A DNA stretch of 64,000 nucleotides from Chryseobacterium arachidis (GCF_900129245.1 NZ_FQUT01000001.1:496001-560000), one strand, 5' to 3'. Positions 9,959 through 18,553 are shown, counted from the stretch's first letter. Numbers and translations are program-made. Notes: generated by a model not told the origin, from the sequence alone.

Positions 9959-9966
9959 TACATTTG
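9959..9966 (+). promoter_or_regulatory. -7 box (TACATTTG) between kbl and the YwqK-like lipoprotein gene
   Basis: This TAnnTTTG match puts a start point near 9972, just upstream of the hairpin at 9977-10013. The hairpin would therefore become the 5' leader of the next gene. Confidence 0.4.
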
Positions 9967-9976
9967 TAGAATAAAA

Positions 9977-10013
9977 ACAGGATTTCTTATATTTACAGAA
10001 ATCCTGTTTTTTT
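9977..10013 (+). terminator. Intrinsic terminator of kbl abutting the next start codon
   Basis: A perfect 10-bp stem (ACAGGATTTC / GAAATCCTGT) with an 11-nt loop and a T run. The T run ends exactly at the ATG of the next gene (10014). Confidence 0.85.
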
Positions 10014-10451
10014 ATGAAAAAAATTATTATTTCATTCGTGATTATTGCTGTAAATATATCATGCAAAACAAAAATCAACCAATATGTAAAAGATGAGAAT
10101 AATGCGAGAAAAAGGCACGGCAAATGGGAAGAGGTATATATAGACAATAAAGATACATTGATTACAAAGGGAAAATACAGGAGAGGAGAAAAAGTAGGAA
10201 TCTGGAAAACGCTGTATCAGAATAAGCTTTATGAGAAAAACAGGGTGGGGAAAAAACTGACCAGAGTAAAAAGATATTTTCCAGACGGTACTTTAATGGA
10301 AAGCGGACAGACTAGGCTCGATATATCCCCAAAAAATTATCATTGGTATTACATCGGAGAATGGAAATATTACAGTAGGGAAGGTAAGCTTTTATACAAG
10401 AAAATATACTATAAAGATCAAAAAGCAGACAGCATCTCTTTTGCCAGATAA
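10014..10451 (+). CDS. YwqK/MORN-like repeat lipoprotein
   Basis: This is a 145-residue putative lipoprotein: MKKIIISFVIIAVNISC is a short hydrophobic segment ending in a lipobox-like NISC. The mature part contains repeated G-x-W-x-x-Y units (HGKWEEVYIDNKDTLITKGKY, GIWKTLYQNKLYEKN, GEWKYYSREGKLLYKK), the pattern of YwqK/MORN_2 repeats common in Bacteroidota. The start is firm because no other Met precedes the lipobox. Oddly, the ATG directly follows the T tract of the kbl terminator, leaving no room for a Shine-Dalgarno. Function unknown. Confidence 0.75.
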   Translation: MKKIIISFVIIAVNISCKTKINQYVKDENNARKRHGKWEEVYIDNKDTLITKGKYRRGEKVGIWKTLYQNKLYEKNRVGKKLTRVKRYFPDGTLMESGQTRLDISPKNYHWYYIGEWKYYSREGKLLYKKIYYKDQKADSISFAR

Positions 10452-10539
10452 TTCTAAAGTTCTTTTATGAAATTCTTAGCATAAAATAGGAAAAGCAATA
10501 TTTGTCCGTTTTTCTGTCTGTTATTTTTATCATTAACAT

Positions 10540-10547
10540 TATATTTG
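10540..10547 (+). promoter_or_regulatory. -7 box (TATATTTG) for the hemJ-like gene
   Basis: A TAnnTTTG match 17 bp before the ATG at 10565. It lies inside the in-frame extension starting at 10502, which argues for the downstream start. Confidence 0.6.
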
Positions 10548-10564
10548 CGAATATTTTTTTAAGG

Positions 10565-11113
10565 ATGCTTTACACCATAATAAAAGCGCTTCACATTATC
10601 TTCATGGTAAGCTATTTTGCGGGGATTTTTTATCTCGTAAGAATATTTGTTTACTATAAAGATACCGACGAATTTGCCGAGGATAAAAAGAAAATCTTAA
10701 GAGAGCAATACACCTTCATGGCGAGAAGGCTCTGGAATATCATTACGGTTCCGGCAGGCGTTATCATGGCGGTGTGCGGACTGATCATGATTTTCCTGAA
10801 TCCGGGATTGATGAAAATGCCTTGGTTTCATTTAAAGTTAACTTTTTTAATAGGCCTCGCGATTTATCATTATTGGTGTTGGAAAAAAGTCTTACAGTTA
10901 AAAGAACTGAATGGGAATGCCTTAGAAACAGCAAATATAAAGTTAAGACAGGCGAACGAAATAGCAACCTTTATTTTATTCTTGGTTGTCTTTACTGTGA
11001 TATTGAAATCAATGGTGATAGAATATTGGTGGCAATTAATTGCTGGATTTTTCGTTCTGGTATTTTTAATTATGATGACCGTTAAACTGGTGAATAAAAA
11101 AAAGAAAAAGTAA
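10565..11113 (+). CDS. HemJ/CopD-like membrane protein (putative protoporphyrinogen IX oxidase)
   Basis: This 182-residue protein has four or five predicted membrane segments. It starts MLYTIIKALHIIFMVSYFAG, which fits the HemJ family: the conserved His in the KALH segment is a likely haem ligand, and an RxFVY-like motif follows (VRIFVYY). A second conserved basic position is in PWFHLKLTF. HemJ oxidises protoporphyrinogen IX to protoporphyrin IX in haem synthesis. The Bacteroidota members are often annotated only as CopD family, so the function is likely but not certain. The ATG at 10565 is chosen because a -7 box lies just upstream and homologues begin there. Confidence 0.72.
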   Translation: MLYTIIKALHIIFMVSYFAGIFYLVRIFVYYKDTDEFAEDKKKILREQYTFMARRLWNIITVPAGVIMAVCGLIMIFLNPGLMKMPWFHLKLTFLIGLAIYHYWCWKKVLQLKELNGNALETANIKLRQANEIATFILFLVVFTVILKSMVIEYWWQLIAGFFVLVFLIMMTVKLVNKKKKK

Positions 11114-11119
11114 TGATTG

Positions 11120-11195
11120 GGCTGACCGTTGTTAGTTAATGGCTGATGGTTTTTACATCAAACAACAAGCAACAGTCAACAAACAACATTTTTAC
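11120..11195. repeat. Degenerate GTTG/CAAC-rich repeat upstream of gldF
   Basis: The leader of gldF is made of degenerate GTTGTTAG/GCTGATGG units followed by their complement-like CAACAAGCAACAG units, so it can fold back on itself. The same simple-sequence type recurs at several trp gene borders. Confidence 0.55.
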
Positions 11196-11205
11196 AATAA
11201 AAACT

Positions 11206-11934
11206 ATGATTGCAATTTTAAAAAAAGAACTTTGGAGTTACTTCGGAAACTGGAGTGCGTGGGTAATCATTGCAGCTTTCAGTCTGATAACAACGTTGTT
11301 TCTGTTTTTTTTCGAAAATGATTCTAATATTTTCGATATCGGGATGGCTTCTCTGCAAAGCTATTTTGTGTTGGTACCGTGGCTGCTGATGTTTATTATT
11401 CCGGCACTTTCGATGAAGACTTTTGCCGAAGAACAGCAAACCGGAACTTTAAACTGGTTATTTTCCCAACCGCTGAAAGTTTCGGATCTTATATTCGGAA
11501 AGTTCCTTTCTGTGTGGATCGTGGGGATTTTATGTTTAATTCCTTCCATTATTTACCTGTATACCATTTATGTATTGGGTGTTCCGGCGGGAAATATTGA
11601 TCTGGGAATGACATTCGGAAGTTATTTCGGATTAATTATGCTGATTGCAGCACTGTCGGGAGTGGGAATTTTAGCATCTTCACTTTCCCAAAATCAGATT
11701 ATGGCTTATTTATTGGGCGTTTTCATGTGTTTTATTATGTACTTCGGGATCGAGCAGCTGGCAAGTTATAAATTATTAGGCGGTGCAGATTTTATTCTGC
11801 AGAATATTGGTTTTTATCAGCATTTTCTTGGGTTTACCAGAGGACTTATTGATTTTAAAGATGTTGCCTATTTTATCTTGATTATTGGAGTTACCTTAGT
11901 TTTGTCTAATCATTTTATTAATAAAAAGAAGTAA
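11206..11934 (+). CDS. gldF: Gliding motility ABC transporter permease GldF
   Basis: This is the integral membrane subunit of the GldA-GldF-GldG ABC transporter found in gliding Bacteroidota. The 242-residue protein starts MIAILKKELWSYFGNWSAWVI and has six hydrophobic segments. The EEQQTGTLNWLFSQPLKVSDLIFGKF loop is typical of ABC-2 permeases of this group. The ATG at 11206 is preferred over an upstream in-frame ATG (11146) because the extension is encoded by a simple repeat and homologues begin with MIAI/MIAL. gldG follows after 4 bp; the ATPase gene gldA is not nearby, as is common. Confidence 0.93.
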   Translation: MIAILKKELWSYFGNWSAWVIIAAFSLITTLFLFFFENDSNIFDIGMASLQSYFVLVPWLLMFIIPALSMKTFAEEQQTGTLNWLFSQPLKVSDLIFGKFLSVWIVGILCLIPSIIYLYTIYVLGVPAGNIDLGMTFGSYFGLIMLIAALSGVGILASSLSQNQIMAYLLGVFMCFIMYFGIEQLASYKLLGGADFILQNIGFYQHFLGFTRGLIDFKDVAYFILIIGVTLVLSNHFINKKK

Positions 11935-11938
11935 AATT

Positions 11939-13606
11939 ATGAAGAAGATACAGTTTAAATCTCCGCTTGGGATTTTACTTTTTGTAATATTACCTTTGGT
12001 AGTGATCCTTGCCGTTTCAGGGATTAGATTAGATTTAACAAAAGAGAAAAGATATACCCTTTCCGACAGTACCATCAAAGTGCTGGAATCTGTAAAGAAA
12101 CCTTTATTGATAGAAGTCTATCTTGAAGGGGATTTTCCTGCCGATTTCAAGCAGCTTCAGAGTGAAACGAAATTCATGCTTGAAAGCTTCAGAAAAGTAA
12201 ACTCGAAAGTGGATTTTAAATTTATTGATCCTATTAAATCTGCCATTCCGAAAGACACTTTATTATCAAGAGGAATTTATCCGTCGGTGCTGGATGACAG
12301 AAAAAGCGGTAAAACGTCTCAGATAGAAATTTATCCATACGCTCTTATCAAGAACGGAAATACCAAAGTGACGGTACCTTTGATCGTAGAGCAGAATTAT
12401 ATAGACAATGCCGAACTGCTTACAAAATCTATAGAAAATCTTGAATACAATTTTATTTCCAAGCTTAAAATTGCAACGAATGAAAGCTTCAAAAAAGTAG
12501 GGGTTTTAATCAATCAGGACGAATTGAGTCCGTCAGAGTTCCAGGGATTCATGAATCTGGCACTCGAAAATTATGATGCGGGACCTATTATTCCTAAAAA
12601 TCAGAAAGAATTAAGTTTAGCCGACGTTCCTTTGTTGAAACAAATGAGTGCTTTGGTCATTGCAAAACCAAGAAAAGCTTTCACAGACAATGAAAAGGTA
12701 ATCCTGGATCAGTATATCATGAACGGCGGAAAAACCCTTTGGATGATCGATGCCGTGAATGCCGAAATGGATACCCTGATGAGGTCTGAAAAGCTGATGC
12801 CTTTCCCGATAGATATTAATATGACGGATTTCTTTTTCAATTATGGTTTAAGAATCAATCCGGCTTTGGTGAAAGACGTTAAGAAATATGCCAAATTGAA
12901 ATTTGTAGCCGGAGAAGTGGCGGGAAATGCACAGTATTCTACGCAGCCTTGGCCTTATTTTCCTTTGGGAATTAATGAAAACGACCATCCTGTTACAAAG
13001 AATATCAATCCGGTGAAATTTGAATTCCCGACTTCAATTGATACATTGGGAAGAAAAGGAATTAAAACCGCTGTACTTTTCGAATCCAGCGAAAGAACAT
13101 TACTGAAGCAGGTTCCGAACTATGTAAGCTTAGAGGAAATCAACAGTGTGGACAGTCTTGGGCAAATGGAAAAGCCAAGCACACCAAGGATTTTTGCGGT
13201 GGCTTTGGAAGGGAAATTTACTTCCGCTTATGCTTCAAGAATTGAAAGGAAATCGTATCCTGGCTTTAAAGCATCAAGCCCTGAAAATAAAATGATCGTC
13301 ATTGCAGACGGTGACGTGGCAAGAAATAAAGTGGTAAAAGGGAAACCGCTTCCGTTGGGAATGGATATCCTTACCCAGGAACGTTTCGGAAACGAACAGT
13401 TCCTGAAAAATGCGCTGGACTTTTTATTAGACGACAGCAATCTGATGGAACTGAGAAACCGAAACATCGAAGAAAGGCTTCTGGACCGATATTTAATAAG
13501 TGAAGAAAGAAGTTACTGGCAATGGTTTAATTTGCTGCTACCTTTAGCAATTATAGGAATTTTAGGAGGCCTGTTCTTTTGGTTGAGAAAGAAGAAGTTT
13601 GGATAG
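11939..13606 (+). CDS. gldG: Gliding motility ABC transporter substrate-binding protein GldG
   Basis: This is the partner of GldF. It has an N-terminal membrane anchor (GILLFVILPLVVILAVSGIRLDLT), a long extracytoplasmic region of the ABC_transp_aux type (about residues 35-520, including LTKEKRYTLSDSTIKVL and MNGGKTLWMIDAVNAEMDTL), and a second membrane helix at the C-terminus (LLLPLAIIGILGGLFFWLRKKKFG). The 555-residue length is normal. It is cotranscribed with gldF (4-bp gap) and ends at a bidirectional terminator shared with the convergent cyclase gene. Confidence 0.93.
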   Translation: MKKIQFKSPLGILLFVILPLVVILAVSGIRLDLTKEKRYTLSDSTIKVLESVKKPLLIEVYLEGDFPADFKQLQSETKFMLESFRKVNSKVDFKFIDPIKSAIPKDTLLSRGIYPSVLDDRKSGKTSQIEIYPYALIKNGNTKVTVPLIVEQNYIDNAELLTKSIENLEYNFISKLKIATNESFKKVGVLINQDELSPSEFQGFMNLALENYDAGPIIPKNQKELSLADVPLLKQMSALVIAKPRKAFTDNEKVILDQYIMNGGKTLWMIDAVNAEMDTLMRSEKLMPFPIDINMTDFFFNYGLRINPALVKDVKKYAKLKFVAGEVAGNAQYSTQPWPYFPLGINENDHPVTKNINPVKFEFPTSIDTLGRKGIKTAVLFESSERTLLKQVPNYVSLEEINSVDSLGQMEKPSTPRIFAVALEGKFTSAYASRIERKSYPGFKASSPENKMIVIADGDVARNKVVKGKPLPLGMDILTQERFGNEQFLKNALDFLLDDSNLMELRNRNIEERLLDRYLISEERSYWQWFNLLLPLAIIGILGGLFFWLRKKKFG

Positions 13607-13610
13607 AAAT

Positions 13611-13638
13611 AAAAAGAGAAACGTGAGTTTCTCTTTTT
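13611..13638. terminator. Bidirectional terminator between gldG and the cyclase gene
   Basis: A perfect 12-bp stem (AAAAAGAGAAAC / GTTTCTCTTTTT) with loop GTGA. A and T runs on both sides allow it to serve both convergent genes. Confidence 0.88.
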
Positions 13639-13639
13639 A

Positions 13640-14707
13640 TTATACATTAGATTCGGGCTCTAGTTCTTCTGAAGAATTTATTAAATTCTTTAACCAATCG
13701 GGTTTTTCTGTAAGAAAAGATTCGTGTAGTTCTATTGTATATGCTAAAGCAATGCCTTCATTTTTAATATTAATTTCCGATTCTGTAACTTTAATGTAAT
13801 TCTTACCAAGTCTATTGATTTCTTCTTTTGCCGGTTGATTCAATAAAGTTTGCCCAGCTTTTGCTCCACCCATTCTGCATGCATAAACAACAGGAATACC
13901 AACAACAGTCAATTCATTTCTTGTGTTTACAAGTGTAACATCACCGTAATCTATTCCAATTCCAAGACCAACATCTTTGATAAAAACGTTAAAACATTCT
14001 TTTGAATTTTCATAGTGTTCTTTAAATATTTTATGACATTCTTCAGCAGCCTTCAAAGCATGAACTATAGATTGTTCTCCACTATAAAATTTAGGAAAAA
14101 AAGCAAGAATGCCATCTCCAGTAAACTTATCAAAAATACCAAAATTCTTTAAAATAGCATCACTGAGTTTTTGACTAAGTTCAGTAATAAATTTAGAAAA
14201 TAATTCTGGTCTTCTTGCTTTTAGCATTAGTTCAGTAGAACGTCGTATATCGATGGAAATGACAACTGCTTCGCAACTTTCTCCATCTTGAAACGAACTT
14301 CTAAAATCTTCTTGGGATAATAATAAGTCTCTTGCTTCTTCACAAATTCTAGGAATAATATGACTGATTTTTTCTTTTGACTTGAGTTTTTCTTCTAATG
14401 TTTTAAATTCAGTAATTTTTTCTTCTTTATCGGATTTAGCCTGCTTTAACTCATTATAAGCAATTTTTAATTGCTTTTTTAGACTACTAATTTCGCCTTC
14501 AAGCTCTATTCTTTTTATACCACTATTCTCACTTAACCAACTATTGGAATAAAACTCGTCTGATTTCCAATCTGTGCTAAATATTTCTCTATATTTAGAG
14601 TAATCTTTTTTAGTCGGATAGGAAGTGTTTATAAGAAAATCTAAATCTTTAGTTATTGGTTCAGAGGAAATTTTTTTTTCATTATCATCGTCTTGTTGTA
14701 AATTCAT
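13640..14707 (-). CDS. Class III nucleotide cyclase domain protein (orphan)
   Basis: Residues about 68-114 form a charged coiled coil, and about 145-320 match the adenylate/guanylate cyclase catalytic domain. The metal-binding Asp motifs are present (VISIDIRRST and FDKFTGDGILAFF, with a Lys two residues before GDG). In the later motif VGIPVVYACRM the transition-state Arg is kept, but by my alignment the usual Asn (VNxAxR) is Val. No membrane helix is visible. No cNMP receptor or defence effector lies next to it; the neighbours are gldG and an AraC regulator. The nucleotide product and target are unknown. Confidence 0.78.
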   Translation of the reverse strand: MNLQQDDDNEKKISSEPITKDLDFLINTSYPTKKDYSKYREIFSTDWKSDEFYSNSWLSENSGIKRIELEGEISSLKKQLKIAYNELKQAKSDKEEKITEFKTLEEKLKSKEKISHIIPRICEEARDLLLSQEDFRSSFQDGESCEAVVISIDIRRSTELMLKARRPELFSKFITELSQKLSDAILKNFGIFDKFTGDGILAFFPKFYSGEQSIVHALKAAEECHKIFKEHYENSKECFNVFIKDVGLGIGIDYGDVTLVNTRNELTVVGIPVVYACRMGGAKAGQTLLNQPAKEEINRLGKNYIKVTESEINIKNEGIALAYTIELHESFLTEKPDWLKNLINSSEELEPESNV

Positions 14708-14767
14708 AATATTAGTTTTTTCAAATATATTTAAAAATAATTTAATAAAACCAAATGATTCTCTTTC

Positions 14768-15682
14768 TCAATTAAACAACTTCCTAAATTCCACCGGCGA
14801 CTGATTCGTTTTCTGCTTAAACAATTTACTAAAAGACTGCGGATGCTCAAACCCCAGTTCATACGCAATTTCACTGACGGATAAATTCGTTGTACTTAGA
14901 CGTTCTTTGGCATGAACAATCAGTTTATTCTGAATATGCTGCTGTGTATTTTGCTGGGTGTGAATTCGGAGCAGGCTTCCCAGATAATTGGGCGAAATAT
15001 TCATTTGCTCAGCGATGGTTTTTACCGATGGAATACCGTTTTCGATAAGGTTTCCGCTTTCAAAATATTGGGAAAGGACTTCCTCAAACTTATTCAGCAG
15101 CTCATGGCTGGATTTTTTTCGGGTGAAAAACTGACGTTCATAAAAACGTTCGGAATAAATCAGCATCAGTTCCAATTGGGCAACAATCAGTTCCTGTGTG
15201 AATTTATCGATATTGTTCTGGTATTCTTTTTCAATATTTTTAAATAAATCAACAATAATTTTCTCTTCTCTATCGGAAAGGAAAAGCGCTTCATTGATCT
15301 GATAACTGAAAAATTCATACGATTTAATTTTTTTGATCAAAGAAGTTCCCCAAAGAAAATCCGGGTGAATGAGCAATAAATAGCCGGTTGGCTCTACCTG
15401 AACTTCAGGCTTCATTTCTATCCTTAAAAATTGTAGCGGAGAAACAAAGCATAGAACTCCGGAATCAAAGTCATATTCCTGCTGGCCATAGTTGAAGCGC
15501 GCATTTACATTACGTTTCAAGCCGATAGAATAATAGTTCTGAATCCATTTAAGTTCCGTATCATCCACAGGATAACGGACTTTGCTGTAATCAATCAGAC
15601 TGATCAATGGATGATCGGGACCCGGAAGACTGCAGAAAGCATGAAAATCGGATATAGAATTAAAACGAAATGTTTCTTTCAT
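14768..15682 (-). CDS. AraC family transcriptional regulator
   Basis: The 304-residue protein has an N-terminal sensing region (about 1-190, no recognised ligand motif) and a C-terminal double helix-turn-helix (about 205-304). The second HTH carries the AraC signature ISEIAYELGFEHPQSFSKLFKQKTNQSPVEFR in variant form (SVSEIAYELGF, then FSKLFKQ). It lies upstream of two short-chain dehydrogenase genes on the same strand and is separated from them by a repeat element, so its targets are uncertain. Confidence 0.9.
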   Translation of the reverse strand: MKETFRFNSISDFHAFCSLPGPDHPLISLIDYSKVRYPVDDTELKWIQNYYSIGLKRNVNARFNYGQQEYDFDSGVLCFVSPLQFLRIEMKPEVQVEPTGYLLLIHPDFLWGTSLIKKIKSYEFFSYQINEALFLSDREEKIIVDLFKNIEKEYQNNIDKFTQELIVAQLELMLIYSERFYERQFFTRKKSSHELLNKFEEVLSQYFESGNLIENGIPSVKTIAEQMNISPNYLGSLLRIHTQQNTQQHIQNKLIVHAKERLSTTNLSVSEIAYELGFEHPQSFSKLFKQKTNQSPVEFRKLFN

Positions 15683-15720
15683 AACGACTAAGTTATTTAA
15701 TTAATTTGAATGCTGAAAAA

Positions 15721-16049
15721 TTTTGAACCATTAAGATTTTAAGTTTGTTTAAACTAATTTTAAATTTAACCACAAAAGGAACAAAAGATATTCTTCCTGC
15801 TATTCTTTGATAATAAAAGTTCAAAAGGGTAATAATCAAAGATTTTTTTTAACTTATGTGCTCTTTTTCATTTAAGTATTAAACTTAAAATAACTATAGT
15901 GTTAAAATCTTCTGTGATTAAAAAAGTTTAAATAAGTTTTTTATATAAGAATAAAGTTTAATTAAGAAAATCAATAGGTTTACTGTAAGCTAAAAGCGCA
16001 GCTAATCTTAATACTCTTACTTTCTTAAATAGATCTTAATGGTTCAAAA
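15721..16049. repeat. 329-bp MITE-like element with perfect 17-bp terminal inverted repeats
   Basis: The ends TTTTGAACCATTAAGAT (15721-15737) and ATCTTAATGGTTCAAAA (16033-16049) are exact reverse complements, and a further TTTAAG match extends each arm. The interior is AT-rich and non-coding, with internal inverted fragments (CCACAAAAGGAAC against ATGTGCTCTTTTT). No target site duplication is obvious. It fills the gap between the AraC gene and the SDR gene. Confidence 0.7.
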
Positions 16050-16055
16050 GAATGA

Positions 16056-16895
16056 TTAAATCGCAGTAGACTCTGTCAAACTTTTCCAAGTTTTTGCGTC
16101 ACCGGTAATTGCCTCGATTTTATTATTCAGGAATTCATGGGTTTCAATTCCCAATAAGAAATGAACCGGAGGATTTTGTTCTTTGCTTAAAGCGATCAGT
16201 GCCTCTGCTGCTTTTTCAGGATCGTTGGGCTGGTTTCCGTTGATCTCGTTCAGATGGGCACTTTCCGAATTTCTTGCGGTTTCATACGCTTCGATTGATT
16301 GGGCAGGCGTTTTTACAGAATCTTTGTTTAAGAAATCCGTACGGAAATATCCGGGATAAACTACCGTCGCATGAATCCCAAAAGCTTTGGCTTCTTCCGC
16401 CAGCGCTTCCGTAAATCCGGCTACTGCAAATTTTGTAGAACAGTAAACGCCCCATCCAGGGAAATTCCCTGAATAACCGCCAATAGACGAAATATTGAAG
16501 ATGTTCCCGGATTTTTGTTCACGAAGATAAGGCATTGCATTTCTGATTACGTTTAAGCTTCCGAAAACATTCACGTCAAAATTGGCTCTAGCTTCCTCAT
16601 CGCTAAGTTCTTCCAGAGTTCCCAATTGTCCGTATCCGGCATTGTTTACAATTACATCAACTTTTCCGAAGTGTTCTGTTGTCTTTTCAATGGCTGATTT
16701 TACATCATTGTTGTCGGTTATGTTCATGCTTAGAGGCAAAAAGTTTTCTGACGTTTCTCCGATGGAAGAAATTAAAGAATCAACAGTGCGGCTTGTTGCG
16801 GCAACCTGAAATCCTTCAGCTAATAATTTCTTTACCAGTTCCAATCCTAATCCTTTTGAAGCTCCTGTTACGAACCATACTTTTTTTGTTTCCAT
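16056..16895 (-). CDS. Short-chain dehydrogenase/reductase (SDR)
   Basis: This is a Rossmann-fold NAD(P)-dependent oxidoreductase of the classical SDR type. The cofactor motif is TGASKGLG (residues about 10-17), the NNAG motif follows at about 85, and the active site has Ser in NISSIGG and YxxxK as YCSTK (around 150). The ATG at 16895 (METKKVWFVTG) is chosen because the in-frame extension to 16970 has no homologous character. Substrate unknown. The gene body ends 7 bp from the repeat element. Confidence 0.88.
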   Translation of the reverse strand: METKKVWFVTGASKGLGLELVKKLLAEGFQVAATSRTVDSLISSIGETSENFLPLSMNITDNNDVKSAIEKTTEHFGKVDVIVNNAGYGQLGTLEELSDEEARANFDVNVFGSLNVIRNAMPYLREQKSGNIFNISSIGGYSGNFPGWGVYCSTKFAVAGFTEALAEEAKAFGIHATVVYPGYFRTDFLNKDSVKTPAQSIEAYETARNSESAHLNEINGNQPNDPEKAAEALIALSKEQNPPVHFLLGIETHEFLNNKIEAITGDAKTWKSLTESTAI

Positions 16896-17023
16896 TTTTA
16901 AATATTTTATTGTTGTTAAATGATGGTACAAAGATGGAAAGATGGCTGATCTTAAAAGTAGCCCAATCAACGAATGATGTAACCGAATCGTGAATGAGAT
17001 TTTTAGTGAGAAATTTAATTTAA

Positions 17024-17055
17024 ATAAAAAAAGAGAAACCCGAAAGTCTCTCTTT
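17024..17055 (-). terminator. Terminator after the SDR gene at 17074
   Basis: On the minus strand the stem AAAGAGA / TCTCTTT is followed by seven T. The stem belongs to a family recurring at 13611, 18566 and 19368. Confidence 0.75.
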
Positions 17056-17073
17056 ACTCTTTTAGTTTAAATT

Positions 17074-17811
17074 TTACCAGGGGCTAATCCCGGTTTCATC
17101 CTCAATATCATTGCTGAAATACTGTCCCGTCGGTCCATTTTCATCAGTTAAAGTATGTTTGATGATAAAAGATGCTGCACTTTCTACAGAACCCGGTCCG
17201 CTATGTGCATTGAAATCTGTGGCAGTATAACCGGGATCAATTACATTTATTTTGAATGGTAATTCTCTCAACTCGTAAGCTAAAGCGATTGTATAGGCAT
17301 TCAGAGCTGATTTTGATGGGCCGTACGCTGCATTTTTCACATGATAATATTTCCATGTCGGATCGCTGTGCAAGGTTAATGAACCTAAACCTGAGGTAAT
17401 ATTGCTGATTCTTGGGCCGTCTGATTTTTTAAGCAACTCTAAAAAAGCCTGAGTAACGTTGATTACTCCGAAGAAATTGGTTTCAAAAACTTCTTTAATA
17501 TTATTTACAGAGGTTTCCGTTGTCGTTTGAGGAATGACCCCTAAAATTCCGGCATTGTTAATTAGAATATCTAATTTCCCTTTCTCTTTCTCAACCATAT
17601 TTTTTGCTTTTGAAATAGATTCAGGATTGGTAACATCGATTTCGATGGCTTTGATATTCTGATATCCTTGTTCGCTAAGTTCTTGTACTACTTTTTCACC
17701 GTTTTCAAGATTGCGGCTTCCTAAATAAACGAATGAACCTTGTTTTGAAAGTTGTTTGGCGGTTTCCAGACCAATACTTCTGTTCGCTCCTGTGATGAAT
17801 GCTGTTTTCAT
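17074..17811 (-). CDS. Short-chain dehydrogenase/reductase (SDR)
   Basis: This is a 245-residue classical SDR: TGANRSIG cofactor motif at residues 7-14, NNAGILG at about 87, Ser in NITSGLGS and YxxxK as YGPSK (around 160). It differs clearly in sequence from the neighbouring SDR. Upstream lies a 16-bp palindrome that also occurs in front of the Crp/Fnr regulator gene, so that regulator probably controls it (inference). Substrate unknown. Confidence 0.9.
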   Translation of the reverse strand: MKTAFITGANRSIGLETAKQLSKQGSFVYLGSRNLENGEKVVQELSEQGYQNIKAIEIDVTNPESISKAKNMVEKEKGKLDILINNAGILGVIPQTTTETSVNNIKEVFETNFFGVINVTQAFLELLKKSDGPRISNITSGLGSLTLHSDPTWKYYHVKNAAYGPSKSALNAYTIALAYELRELPFKINVIDPGYTATDFNAHSGPGSVESAASFIIKHTLTDENGPTGQYFSNDIEDETGISPW

Positions 17812-17863
17812 TTTCTTGTTTTAAATTGATGATGTAAAATTCCGTCAATAAAATAAGGTGGCA

Positions 17864-17879
17864 TTTGTCATTTGGCAAA
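17864..17879. promoter_or_regulatory. Operator candidate for the Crp/Fnr regulator (SDR side)
   Basis: TTTGTCA-TT-TGGCAAA is a near-perfect palindrome 53 bp upstream of the SDR ATG. A partner copy lies at 18554-18569, and both copies are preceded by GCA and followed by an A run. Confidence 0.6.
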
Positions 17880-17884
17880 AAGAT

Positions 17885-17935
17885 GCTTTTTCGTTGATCG
17901 CTGGTGGTTGATGGTTGATTGATTTTTGAATGAAG
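17885..17935. repeat. Degenerate GTTGATGG-type repeat
   Basis: A short tract of GTTGATCG/GGTTGATGGTTGATTG-like units lies between the Crp/Fnr gene and its neighbour. It is of the same type as the tracts at the trp gene borders. Confidence 0.45.
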
Positions 17936-17947
17936 TTGCTGATATTT

Positions 17948-18520
17948 TTATAAAGTAATATTTTTCCGGATTCTGCTTAAAGAAGACTGTGTCACACCTA
18001 AATAAGAAGCAACGTAAGAAAGCGGAATTCTGTTAACTGCAGTAGGATAGATTTCCAGAAATTTCAGATAGCGCGTCGTTGCATCTTCCGAAACCAGGGG
18101 GCTTCTTCTTTCTACTTTTTGCATCAAAGCTCTTGAAATAATTTTATGAACGATGGCATCAAAGCCAACAATGGTCTGTAACAATTCCAGCCAGTCTTTT
18201 CTTTGAAAAACAATCATTTTGCAGTCGGTAACCGCCTGAACGTAAGCACTCGAACAAATTTGATTATCAAAACTTTCGAGATCTACCACCAGATTATTTT
18301 CCTCAATGAAATATTTTGTAATTTCTTCGCTTTTGTTGTTGTAATAGCACACACGAAGAATTCCGTCAGTAATAAATCCTACCTGTTTGGCGATTTTCCC
18401 CGCCTCAGAAAAATATTCTTCTTTAGGAATATCCAATTCTATGGCTTTGCTTGAAATGAAATCCATCTGTTGCTGATTTAGGTTGCCAAATCTCAGTATA
18501 AAATCAAATAATTCTTTCAT
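17948..18520 (-). CDS. Crp/Fnr family transcriptional regulator
   Basis: The 190-residue protein has an N-terminal cNMP-binding beta-roll (about 20-115, for example GKIAKQVGFITDGILRVCYYN) and a C-terminal winged HTH ending IPLSYVASYLGVTQSSLSRIRKNI, typical of the Crp/Fnr type common in Bacteroidota. There is no Fnr-type N-terminal cysteine cluster and no clear cAMP-binding consensus, so the ligand is unknown. A palindrome sits 34 bp before its own ATG and again before the SDR at 17074, suggesting autoregulation and control of that enzyme. Confidence 0.9.
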   Translation of the reverse strand: MKELFDFILRFGNLNQQQMDFISSKAIELDIPKEEYFSEAGKIAKQVGFITDGILRVCYYNNKSEEITKYFIEENNLVVDLESFDNQICSSAYVQAVTDCKMIVFQRKDWLELLQTIVGFDAIVHKIISRALMQKVERRSPLVSEDATTRYLKFLEIYPTAVNRIPLSYVASYLGVTQSSLSRIRKNITL

Positions 18521-18553
18521 GTACGCAATTTAAGTAAAGAAAAGATTCCTGCA

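Noticed and set aside
10774..11085. Alternative frame inside the hemJ-like gene
   Set aside because: It lacks membrane segments and any motif; the overlapping frame matches the HemJ family.
13640..14707. Pycsar-type anti-phage cyclase system
   Set aside because: The cyclase domain would fit, but no adjacent TM or TIR effector with a cyclic-nucleotide-binding domain is present within the neighbouring genes.
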